Below the pieces are notes generated by a model that was not told the DNA's origin, did not search any database, and worked only from the letters and a program-made list of their open reading frames with translations. A program made the position numbers and the translations under genes. This document shows positions 17,532-26,573 of a DNA stretch of 64,000 nt, piece after piece. Each line of letters opens with the position of its first letter. Positions within the stretch are counted from its first letter, which is position 1. The stretch is from Opitutaceae bacterium (GTDB lineage: Bacteria; Verrucomicrobiota; Verrucomicrobiia; Opitutales; Opitutaceae), in assembly GCA_016794625.1 (NCBI GenBank), contig JAEUGY010000069.1, positions 47,289 to 111,288 of the forward strand, written 5' to 3'.

Positions 17532-18566
17532 ATGCCCCCCACCCTACGTCGCCTCCTCCCCGCGCTGCTGATCATGTCCCTCGCCCACGACACCTCCGCC
17601 GCCCCTCCCAGCTCGGTTCCGGCGCCCTTCCCCGCGATTGGCTCCGTCGAGCGCCTCGACCCCGCACTCGACCGCCTGATTGCGCCCGATGCGGTCATAG
17701 AGAAACTGGCTGAAGGATTCACCTGGGCCGAGGGTCCCGTCTGGGTCCGTTCCGGCGGTCACCTCCTCTTCAGCGACGTGCCGAACAACATCGTGCATCG
17801 GTGGGACCCCAAGGAAGGCTTGAGCACGTTTCTCAAACCGAGCGGTTTCACCGGCACAGGTTACGATGGTACCGAGCAGGGTTCGAATGGGCTGACGCTG
17901 GATGGTCAAGGCCGGCTGGTCCTCTGTCAGCACGGGGACCGGCGGCTCGCCCGGCTCGACTCCCCGCAGTCAGGGTTCATCACCTTGGCGGACCGCTTTG
18001 AGGGCCGGCGCTTCAACAGTCCGAACGACGTTTGCTTCGATGCAAAGGGACGTCCCGTCTTCACTGACCCGCCTTACGGCCTGGCCAAGAGCGCAGTCCG
18101 CGAAATCGACTTTCATGGCGTGTATCGCGTGGAGAGCAACGGAAGCGTCACCCTCCTGACCAAGGAGCTGGAACGCCCCAACGGCCTCGCCTTCTCCCCG
18201 GATTTCAAGCGCCTGTACGTCGCCAATTCCCATCGCCCCCGTCCCATTGTGATGGCCTACGACATCGGAGCGGATGATCGCCTCCACAACGGACGCGTGC
18301 TGATCGACACGACGCCGCACTTTGGAGACAAACCCGGCCACGGCGGACTGCCCGATGGCATGAAGGTGGACGTGGAAGGCAACCTCTGGGTGACCGGTCC
18401 GGGCGGGGTCCTGATCATCCGTCCCGACGGAAAACTCCTCGGTCGCATTCTCCCGGGACACACCACCGCGAACTGCGGATGGGGGGACGACGGCCGCACC
18501 CTGTACCTCACCTCGCATCGCGTGCTCGCGCGCATCCGCACCCTGACCAAGGGCGCGGGGTGGTGA
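17532..18566 (+). CDS. SMP-30/gluconolactonase-family lactonase, secreted
   Basis: A 344-residue six-bladed propeller of the SMP-30/LRE family, with a signal peptide (LLPALLIMSLAHDTSAA). The divalent-metal ligands of the family are all visible: Glu in FTWAEGPVW, Asn in NSPNDVCFD and Asp in GGLPDGMKVD. Family members hydrolyse sugar lactones such as gluconolactone. The exported form here suggests periplasmic sugar-acid metabolism, perhaps linked to a quinoprotein sugar dehydrogenase, but no dehydrogenase is adjacent. The downstream hairpin at 18610-18641 separates it from convergent glnK. Confidence 0.88.
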   Translation: MPPTLRRLLPALLIMSLAHDTSAAPPSSVPAPFPAIGSVERLDPALDRLIAPDAVIEKLAEGFTWAEGPVWVRSGGHLLFSDVPNNIVHRWDPKEGLSTFLKPSGFTGTGYDGTEQGSNGLTLDGQGRLVLCQHGDRRLARLDSPQSGFITLADRFEGRRFNSPNDVCFDAKGRPVFTDPPYGLAKSAVREIDFHGVYRVESNGSVTLLTKELERPNGLAFSPDFKRLYVANSHRPRPIVMAYDIGADDRLHNGRVLIDTTPHFGDKPGHGGLPDGMKVDVEGNLWVTGPGGVLIIRPDGKLLGRILPGHTTANCGWGDDGRTLYLTSHRVLARIRTLTKGAGW

Positions 18567-18609
18567 GCGGACGCCCGCAGGCAAAGGATCGCCCGCCGAA
18601 CGGGCCGCC

Positions 18610-18641
18610 CGGCCCACCCCGCCGATGAGGAGGGTGGGCCG
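18610..18641. terminator. Bidirectional hairpin between convergent genes
   Basis: A perfect 10-base stem, CGGCCCACCC / GGGTGGGCCG, with a 12-base loop sits between the stop codons of the lactonase (plus) and glnK (minus). The location and stability suit a shared terminator, although no clear T-run follows on either strand. Confidence 0.55.
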
Positions 18642-18647
18642 TCCGGA

Positions 18648-20443
<1,796 letters not shown>

Positions 20444-21020
20444 GTGCAATAAAACAGGCAGACAGGGTTGAGTTCGCTGCGGTAAACCGAAAGCGTCCCG
20501 TATGAGCACCTTTCATGCCTCGGTGCCATTTGAGCAAAAAAGTTCCCAGGCCCGACCTAAGTGACTGCTATAAAGGATATTAAATTGAGTCACAGCAAGA
20601 ACCTCCTTTTCGCCCGGCGCCTCGACGGGGCGGGCGACCGATCACCGCAACCGGCTCACTCCAAGGAAGTTCTCTCAGCTCTGCGCGCGCAGCTTGCGGG
20701 AGAGGCGGAAATCTCCGACCATGACTCTGGTACACGCCTAATCTCTCGAAACCAATTACTTCCGCGAGACAAGGATGTCTCGTCGCTCATGGCCTTTTCC
20801 GCTCCCGTTCCACTCCCTCTCGTTGTTCGTTCCCGGCCGCAGCCGCGAACGGGCCATCGGTGCAACCCTTCGCCCCTGCGTGCGGCCATCAAGGGAACGG
20901 AGTGATCCAGCCGATGCCGATATCCCGAGATCATTGGAGCGCCGGGATTCCCGATCTCCCCGGCAGGCTCGAGCGGGTACAGCCAGCGGTGCCGCAGGTG
21001 GCGGCGCAGGGAAACACGCC
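20444..21020. other. Intergenic region upstream of amt, with inverted repeat
   Basis: About 575 bases between the amt start and the DUF2062 gene have no convincing gene; open frames here are low-complexity arginine/serine-rich. An inverted repeat GCACC-N11-GGTGC lies at 20506-20526, about 65 bases upstream of amt. It resembles an NtrC half-site pair, but the spacer is longer than the usual 6-7 bases. No GG-N10-GC sigma-54 element is positioned for amt. Confidence 0.4.
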
Positions 21021-21557
21021 ATGAGACTTCCCTTATGGGCGATGCGCTGGATGCATCGGAGCCGCCTGTCCCGGAGCCGGCTTCGGGGAAGCTTTATTCA
21101 TACGTGGCTGGGGGATCGCATCCTGGAAAAGCCTTTGTGGAAACCCACGCGCGAGTCTCTGGCCCGGGCCTGGTTGGTCGGATTTCCGATCACGGTCATG
21201 CCCTTCCTGCCGGCCCAGTCGCTCTTTGCGTGCATCGCCGCCCTCTTCGTGCGCGGCAATTTGCTGCTCTGCATTGCGCTGCAGTTCCTCTCGTCGCCCC
21301 TCACCGCCCCGGTGCATCTGCCTGCCTGCTACTTTGTCGGCGAGCTCGTGCGGGGAAAGAACCCGGCGATGGTGTGGCGTCACATTCGTTCCACCCCCAA
21401 GGATCTACTGACACGGGACAGCGTGGGCTCCCTTTACCTTGGCGCGTTCGTCATTGGCATCATTGGCGGAGCCGTGGGCTACGCCGTGATTCGTGGCACC
21501 TGGCGCGAGCGGATCCGTCCGCCCCGGTTGGGCAAGCCGGACGACCGGCAAGACTGA
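21021..21557 (+). CDS. DUF2062 membrane protein
   Basis: A 178-residue protein matching DUF2062: SLARAWLVGFPITVMPFLPAQSLFACIAALFVRGNLLLCIALQFLSSPLTAPVHLPACYFVG is the conserved hairpin of membrane helices, followed by another helix, VGSLYLGAFVIGIIGGAVGYAV (about residues 132-153). The start ATG 21021 has AGGGA 8 bases upstream. The frame is open to 20775 but that extension is arginine-rich noise. Some DUF2062 proteins are fused to glycosyltransferases; this one is stand-alone. Function unknown. It is convergent with gpsA, 29 bases between stops. Confidence 0.8.
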   Translation: MRLPLWAMRWMHRSRLSRSRLRGSFIHTWLGDRILEKPLWKPTRESLARAWLVGFPITVMPFLPAQSLFACIAALFVRGNLLLCIALQFLSSPLTAPVHLPACYFVGELVRGKNPAMVWRHIRSTPKDLLTRDSVGSLYLGAFVIGIIGGAVGYAVIRGTWRERIRPPRLGKPDDRQD

Positions 21558-21586
21558 GGGCAGCCGTTCCGGTCCAACCGGAAACG

Positions 21587-22591
21587 CTACTCGCGCTTGA
21601 GCTCGCGGGTCATCAAGGCCGACAGGGCCGCCGCCGGCGCCTTACCCGAATACAAAATCCGGTGCACTTCAGCCAGGATCGGCGCGTCAATGCCTCGCTC
21701 CTGACAGAGCTCAAAAAACGACTGCGCGGTGCGATACCCTTCCACGACCGACTTGCTCTCGGCAATGAGCTCTGAGGCCTGACGGCCCTGTCCGAGGTGC
21801 TCACCAAATCCACGATTGCGACTCCACGCGCCCGTGCAGGTGGCGACGAGGTCTCCAAATCCGCTCAGCCCGTAAAACGTTTCGGGCTGGGCACCCAACG
21901 CCACGCCCAGCCGCACCATCTCCGCCAGCGCCCGGGTCAACAACGCCGCCTTGGTATTGTCTCCCAGCCGCAGTCCGTCGCAGCAACCCGCCGCGATCGC
22001 ATAAATGTTCTTCAGACACCCACCCACCTCCACCCCTGCGAGATCGCGGCTGGTGTAGACGCGCAACGTCGGACTGCTCAGCGCGGACTGTAAGGACGCG
22101 AGCGACGCGTCCCCTTCATCCTCCGCCAGCACCATGGCCGCCGGCAACCCCCGCGCCACCTCCGCCGCGTTGGTTGGCCCGGTCAGGGCACCCCGGCGAA
22201 CGCCCGGCAACACCGCTCCGATGACCTGGGACGGACGGAGGTGCGTGCCCAGTTCGAGTCCTTTCGCGAGGCTGATGACCCGCAAGCCCGGCGAACGTCC
22301 CGCCTGCTCCCACGCGGACAGGAGTCGTTCACACGTCGATCGCAAGGACTGCGAGGGACAGGCGAGCAGCACCGCATCGACCTCCATCATCAGCGGTGCA
22401 AGCTCGTGGCCGATCTGCAGATTCGGAGGCAGCAGCACCCCCGGCAGGTAGTCCCGGTTTTCCCGGGTCGTGGCCAGGGACACCGCCTGCTCAAACCGGC
22501 GTGGCGCAAGCGACACCGTGTGCCCGTGACGGCAGAGGTGCAGCGCAAATGCCGTGCCCCAGGCACCGGCCCCCATGACAACAAAATTCAT
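21587..22591 (-). CDS. gpsA: Glycerol-3-phosphate dehydrogenase [NAD(P)+]
   Basis: A 334-residue cytoplasmic enzyme that reduces dihydroxyacetone phosphate to sn-glycerol 3-phosphate, the backbone for phospholipids. The Rossmann motif is VVMGAGAWGTAFALHL near the N-terminus. SLAKGLELGT and TGPTNAAEVARGLPAAM are typical GpsA blocks, and VEVGGCLKNIYAIAAGCCDGLRLGDNTKAALLTRALAEM carries the catalytic Lys. GLSGFGDLVATCTGAWSRNRGFG is the C-terminal signature. Length is normal for the family. It follows the LuxR-type gene at 22639 by 47 bases in the same direction. Confidence 0.95.
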   Translation of the reverse strand: MNFVVMGAGAWGTAFALHLCRHGHTVSLAPRRFEQAVSLATTRENRDYLPGVLLPPNLQIGHELAPLMMEVDAVLLACPSQSLRSTCERLLSAWEQAGRSPGLRVISLAKGLELGTHLRPSQVIGAVLPGVRRGALTGPTNAAEVARGLPAAMVLAEDEGDASLASLQSALSSPTLRVYTSRDLAGVEVGGCLKNIYAIAAGCCDGLRLGDNTKAALLTRALAEMVRLGVALGAQPETFYGLSGFGDLVATCTGAWSRNRGFGEHLGQGRQASELIAESKSVVEGYRTAQSFFELCQERGIDAPILAEVHRILYSGKAPAAALSALMTRELKRE

Positions 22592-22638
22592 CGCCGACCA
22601 GTGAAGCGGAAGAGACCCGCGGACGGGAAGCCGGATCT

Positions 22639-23424
22639 TCAGGCCGAGGCGCGTTGCGGCGCAACAAATGGGAGCGCTTTCACACGTTCCCTGTCTCGAC
22701 GAGAGCGCCGGTCATCCAGCAGACGCCGTTTAGATTCGATTTGCGACTTGAGCACATCGAAACCCGGTCGCGAAGTCCGCCCGTCGGGCAAAATCCGCAC
22801 CACCCCAAGTTCCAACGCCCGGCGGAAGAGCGCCTCCCGGGTCTGCACGCCGAGTTTGCGCATCAGGTTCTTGCGATGCGAATGCACACTCGAAGGTTCC
22901 AGCCCCAGTTGTCGACCCGCCGTCAGATCATCGCAGCCGTCTCCAATCACGGAAAGGACCATGCGTTCCGTGAGGGTCAGACGCGCAAACAGATCCGCCT
23001 GCGAAGCTTCCGGCGCCAGCAGCAGTTCGCTGAACGAGGGACTGACGTAGCGCCGCCCTTGCGCCGCATGGGCCAGCGCCAGCGCGAAGCGCTCGGGTGG
23101 GTCAATCGCGGGATCAAAGACAGAGACGCGACGCTGGCTCCGCAAGAAACCCAAGGTCTGCGCATCCCGACGCAGCGACACCAAGAGGAGTGACGCCACC
23201 CGCGTCGACTCCGCCATCCACGGCAACCACGGCAAGCCATCCCCATCCGCGTAGGTCAGTCCCGTCACCACGAGATCCTGATGCTGGGACTCGATGCGGT
23301 GTTTCGCCTCCAGGGCGGACTGTTCCACGACGATCCGGGCGGTCGGATAATAGGTGCGCACGGCGTCAGCCAAAAGGCGCGCGTAGAGCCCATCCCACTT
23401 GATGATGAGCACCTGACCTAGCAT
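22639..23424 (-). CDS. LuxR-type regulator with degenerate receiver domain
   Basis: A 261-residue protein. Residues about 1-120 have the receiver-like fold order (GQVLIIKWDGLYARLLADAV; HQDLVVTGLTYADGDG; VASLLLVSLRRD). The acidic pair after strand 1 is replaced by KWDG, and the phosphoacceptor position in VVTGL is not Asp. The HTH follows: LTLTERMVLSVIGDGCDDLTAGRQLGLEPSSVHSHRKNLMRKLGV, with a C-terminal basic tail (KRRLLDDRRSRRDRER). It is therefore likely to be a phosphorylation-independent pseudo-response-regulator. No histidine kinase is adjacent. It is divergent from the 23.7-30 kb metal cluster across an AT-rich gap and is a candidate regulator of it (inference). Confidence 0.78.
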   Translation of the reverse strand: MLGQVLIIKWDGLYARLLADAVRTYYPTARIVVEQSALEAKHRIESQHQDLVVTGLTYADGDGLPWLPWMAESTRVASLLLVSLRRDAQTLGFLRSQRRVSVFDPAIDPPERFALALAHAAQGRRYVSPSFSELLLAPEASQADLFARLTLTERMVLSVIGDGCDDLTAGRQLGLEPSSVHSHRKNLMRKLGVQTREALFRRALELGVVRILPDGRTSRPGFDVLKSQIESKRRLLDDRRSRRDRERVKALPFVAPQRASA

Positions 23425-23474
23425 CGCACGAGGAGGAGAACCAAACCCTGCAAAAGCATGCCGCTGTTCTGTCG

Positions 23475-23580
23475 TTGTTCTGCAGTTATTGCAATCTTTA
23501 TTCTATAATGTCATATTATCCTATTAAAAAGGCATTAATATATCTCTCGAATCATCGTTTTTTATCCTTTTTGCTTCTTC
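23475..23580. promoter_or_regulatory. AT-rich promoter region ahead of metal cluster
   Basis: About 100 bases are strikingly AT-rich in an otherwise GC-rich window, in the gap between the divergent LuxR-type gene (start 23424) and the cluster starting at 23669. It contains a perfect TATAAT at 23504-23509 in plus orientation; no matching -35 at 16-18 bases is convincing. It probably holds the cluster promoter. Confidence 0.45.
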
Positions 23581-23668
23581 GTCATGGAACCGCGAAGGCT
23601 TCGCCCCCTGCCCGTGCGGGGAAAATCCGCTTGCCGGCACTCAAGGTATCCCTTGTGTGCCCACGTTC

Positions 23669-24052
23669 ATGGGTCGTCGCTTTGCCCTTATCCTGACGCT
23701 AACCGCGTGGCTCTTTGCCACGGGGAGCCACTGGGATTTGGTGCAGACGTTCGGTTGGGGTCGCATGATCGCGGCCTACTCGAAGACGATGCCGCTGGCG
23801 GAAGCGATCCGACTGACTTTTACGACGGACAATGTCTGTAGCATCTGCGAGCTCGTCCAGGACGCGAAGCAAGCCGGCAACGATGCCACGGTACCGGGTG
23901 GTCGGCTCGACACGAAGGTACTGTTGGTCTTCCAACCGGTACCCTCTGTCGTCGTCTCCGCTCCCGACTGCTCGTCGTGGCACCTGGCGGAGAACTCGGT
24001 AAGCAGCCTGGGCCGATCTTCACCGCCCACGCCTCCTCCCCGAGGGGCCTGA
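23669..24052 (+). CDS. Small CxxC protein with N-terminal membrane anchor/signal
   Basis: A 127-residue protein. The N-terminus MGRRFALILTLTAWLFATG is a signal peptide or anchor. Then come WDLVQTFGWGRMIAAYSKTMPLAEAIRLTF and DNVCSICELVQDAKQ with Cys57 and Cys60, a likely metal or redox CxxC site. The C-terminal third contains one more Cys (SAPDCSSWH) and is Ser/Pro-rich. I recall small proteins of this layout (WDLVQ...A-x-M...TF...C-x-x-C) preceding TonB receptors in Verrucomicrobiota, but no named family can be assigned. ATG 23669 is preferred to GTG 23657. It is the first gene of the 23.7-30 kb cluster; the TonB receptor follows 146 bases later. Confidence 0.65.
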   Translation: MGRRFALILTLTAWLFATGSHWDLVQTFGWGRMIAAYSKTMPLAEAIRLTFTTDNVCSICELVQDAKQAGNDATVPGGRLDTKVLLVFQPVPSVVVSAPDCSSWHLAENSVSSLGRSSPPTPPPRGA

Positions 24053-24198
24053 GTCGTATCCGATCAGGATCGCGTCTGACTGCGCGCCTTCGTGCCGCCG
24101 CGACGCGATGTCACCGCCCTGCACGGTCGTGCCGGCCTTCGCGCCCACATCCGTGCGCTGCCGTCCGGCCATTCACCGGGCGCACTCCCCACCCTGCC

Positions 24199-26406
24199 AT
24201 GTCTCGTTCTCTTTCTTTCCTTTCGTTTCTTGCCACCACCACCACCGTTGCCTTTGCGCAGGTGGTCACCCTCGATCAAGTCGATGTCGTCTCCGAAAAG
24301 GAGAAGGCATTTTCCCTCCCGCTCGACGCCTCTCCGGCCACCGGTTCCCGACTCGGCCTCGCGAACCGGGAGTTGCCCGCCAGCATCTCCATCATCACCC
24401 AGGAGATGATGCAATTCCGCGGTCTGCGCACCGCCGTCGAAGCCGTCGAAGCCTCGGTCGGCATGACCGGCGGCACGCAATTCGGCTCCATTCCCAACTA
24501 CTCCACGCGCGGTTTTGGCGGCAACAATGTCACCATCCTGCGCGACGGTATCCGTCAAAACACGGCTTCCCAATCGTCACGCACCGTCGACTCGTTCCTG
24601 CTCGATCGGGTCGAGGTCCTGAAGGGGCCCTCGTCCTTGATGTTCGGCGAAGGCGCGGTGGGAGGTGCGATCAACTACGTCTCGAAATCTCCGGACCGCA
24701 CCTTCCGCGGCGAAGTGTCCACCAGCATCGGCCCGTGGGACAGCTATCGTGTGGGTGTAGGCGTGGGCGGTCCGCTGGCGGGCAAAGCCCTCGCCTACCG
24801 GGCGGACGTCAGCCTGAACTCCACCGGCGGCTATCAGGACCGGAACCAGCAGGACTATTTTGGGTTCTCGGGCGCTCTTTCCTGGCGGCCGACGTCCCGG
24901 CTCACCCTGACGGCCTACACCACGTGGCTGGAGGACTCGGTCGAAAGCTACTACGGAAACCCGGTGGTCTATGACGCGGTCGTCAATACCACGATCGCCA
25001 ACGCCCAGCCGGAAGTGCGCAGCTTCATCAACGCCACCGACCGGATGATCAACCCTCGGGTCGAGCCAGCGTCACGGAGAACCAACTACAATATCCTCGA
25101 CAACTACGCCGACACGGAAAATTCGTTCCACCGCCTGCGGGCGGAGTGGGCCGTGTCTCCCACGCTGGACCTGCGCAGCGAAAGTTACGTCGCCACCCAG
25201 CTCCTGAAGTGGCGCAACCTCGAGACCAACCTCTGGAATCCCGTCACGCGCCTGGTGGCCCGCTCCTCGTTCCTGCACATCTACCGCGACGACGTGCTCG
25301 TGGGCAATCGCACCGATCTCACGTTCAAGGGCGATGTCCTCGGACGGCGGACACGGGCCTTGATCGGAGGTTCGTTTGAACGCAACGACCAGGTCCGGGG
25401 AGGCACGCCCGGCGGCGTGCCAACCACGTTGTCCAGCGTTTCCCTGCTCAATCCCGATGTCGGGTTTGGGCCCGCGGCGCGCTTTCAAAAGACGTCCCGG
25501 ATTGTCGTGGAGACCCACGCGTTCTTCGCCGAGGCGACCATGGATGCCGCTCCGGGCGTCAAATTCGTGGGGGGGCTGCGCTATGACCACATTGCGCTGC
25601 AACGCGACACACTGGCAAATCCGACGGTCACACCCGCGACGGTGTTCTCGACCTTCAAGAAGGGTTATCGCCCCTGGACGGGCCGTCTGGGTCTCGTCTA
25701 CGAAGTGAACCGCACGCTCAACGCCTACGCGTCCGTCAGCACGGCCGCCGAACCGGTTTCCCAACTGGTGGGACTCAACTCCACCCAGGCCGACTTCGCC
25801 TTGCAAAAGGGACGCCAGATTGAAATCGGCATGAAGGGTTCGCTCGTGGACGGAAAGGTCGACTTCACCCTGGCCCTCTTCGATATCGAGAAGAAAGACC
25901 TGCTGACCTCGACCCTCGATCCCAACACCGGGGTTCGCATCAGCCAGCAAATCGGCGCCCAGACCTCGCAGGGGGTGGAAGTGGCAGCGGGTTTGTCTCC
26001 GGCGGAGGGCTGGCGGCTGGAGGCCAATGTCGCCTACACCGACGCGGCGTTCGAGGACTTCAACGAGAACCTCGGCACCGGGGTGATTTCGCGCAAAGGC
26101 AAGCGCCCGTCGAATGTGCCGGAGTGGGTCGCAAATGTCTTTGTCTCCAAGCGATTCGCCAACGGCCTGACCCTCAGCGGCGGCCCGCGTCATGTCAGCG
26201 ATCGGTTCAGCAATACGAACAACAGCGTCGTGGCCGAAGCTTACACGACGGTCGATCTCTCCGTCAGCTACCCGTGGAAGCGCTGGAGCTTCACCCTGCG
26301 CGGTCGCAATCTCCTCGACGAGGAGTACGAGCCGGTGGCGGGCACCACGATGCGCCGGCTGGCCGACCCCATCAGCGCCGAATTCTCGGCGCGCGTTCAA
26401 TTCTGA
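24199..26406 (+). CDS. TonB-dependent siderophore-type receptor
   Basis: A 735-residue outer-membrane receptor with a signal peptide (MSRSLSFLSFLATTTTVAFAQ). The plug has LPASISIITQEMMQFRGLRTAVEAVEASVG, STRGFGGNNVTILRDGIRQNT, and LDRVEVLKGPSSLMFGEGAVGGAINYVSK, which is the TonB siderophore-receptor (FhuE/FptA-like) type. The barrel ends LRGRNLLDEEYEPVAG...EFSARVQF with a C-terminal Phe as expected for BAM recognition. The ligand may be a metal chelate; given the downstream CusF-like and SCO genes, copper is the likelier metal than iron (inference). The frame is open upstream to 23977, overlapping the CxxC gene, but ATG 24199 directly starts the signal peptide. Confidence 0.92.
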   Translation: MSRSLSFLSFLATTTTVAFAQVVTLDQVDVVSEKEKAFSLPLDASPATGSRLGLANRELPASISIITQEMMQFRGLRTAVEAVEASVGMTGGTQFGSIPNYSTRGFGGNNVTILRDGIRQNTASQSSRTVDSFLLDRVEVLKGPSSLMFGEGAVGGAINYVSKSPDRTFRGEVSTSIGPWDSYRVGVGVGGPLAGKALAYRADVSLNSTGGYQDRNQQDYFGFSGALSWRPTSRLTLTAYTTWLEDSVESYYGNPVVYDAVVNTTIANAQPEVRSFINATDRMINPRVEPASRRTNYNILDNYADTENSFHRLRAEWAVSPTLDLRSESYVATQLLKWRNLETNLWNPVTRLVARSSFLHIYRDDVLVGNRTDLTFKGDVLGRRTRALIGGSFERNDQVRGGTPGGVPTTLSSVSLLNPDVGFGPAARFQKTSRIVVETHAFFAEATMDAAPGVKFVGGLRYDHIALQRDTLANPTVTPATVFSTFKKGYRPWTGRLGLVYEVNRTLNAYASVSTAAEPVSQLVGLNSTQADFALQKGRQIEIGMKGSLVDGKVDFTLALFDIEKKDLLTSTLDPNTGVRISQQIGAQTSQGVEVAAGLSPAEGWRLEANVAYTDAAFEDFNENLGTGVISRKGKRPSNVPEWVANVFVSKRFANGLTLSGGPRHVSDRFSNTNNSVVAEAYTTVDLSVSYPWKRWSFTLRGRNLLDEEYEPVAGTTMRRLADPISAEFSARVQF

Positions 26407-26573
26407 GCGTTCAGGACTCAACTCCGATGCGCTCCGTTTCATAGTCCTCCGGATGCCCGCGAGCGGGAGTGGACCCAATATCCGCCCTCGCTTGCGGGCA
26501 GTCCGTTTTTCCTCCATCTCTTTCGTTTCCAACCAGCGGCCCAGCCGGTGACCCTCCATCGGTCCTTCCTCGC

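Noticed and set aside
15020..17722. A 900-residue open frame on the minus strand opposite pyruvate carboxylase
   Set aside because: High-GC codon bias leaves the complementary frame open; it is His/Gly/Arg-rich with no family motif, while the plus strand is an unmistakable pyruvate carboxylase.
20515..20545. Possible sigma-54 promoter for amt (TGGCAC on the minus strand)
   Set aside because: The GG and GC dinucleotides are not 10 bases apart, so the -24/-12 geometry is wrong.
22345..22365. GAGGGACAGGC sequence in gpsA resembling the repeat core
   Set aside because: It lies in a conserved coding region and lacks the flanking AATAA and GATTT parts; coincidental.
23725..23750. Cobalamin-riboswitch-like GCCACTGG in front of a TonB receptor
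   Set aside because: The match lies within the CxxC protein coding frame (GSHWDL), and no other part of a B12 riboswitch is present.
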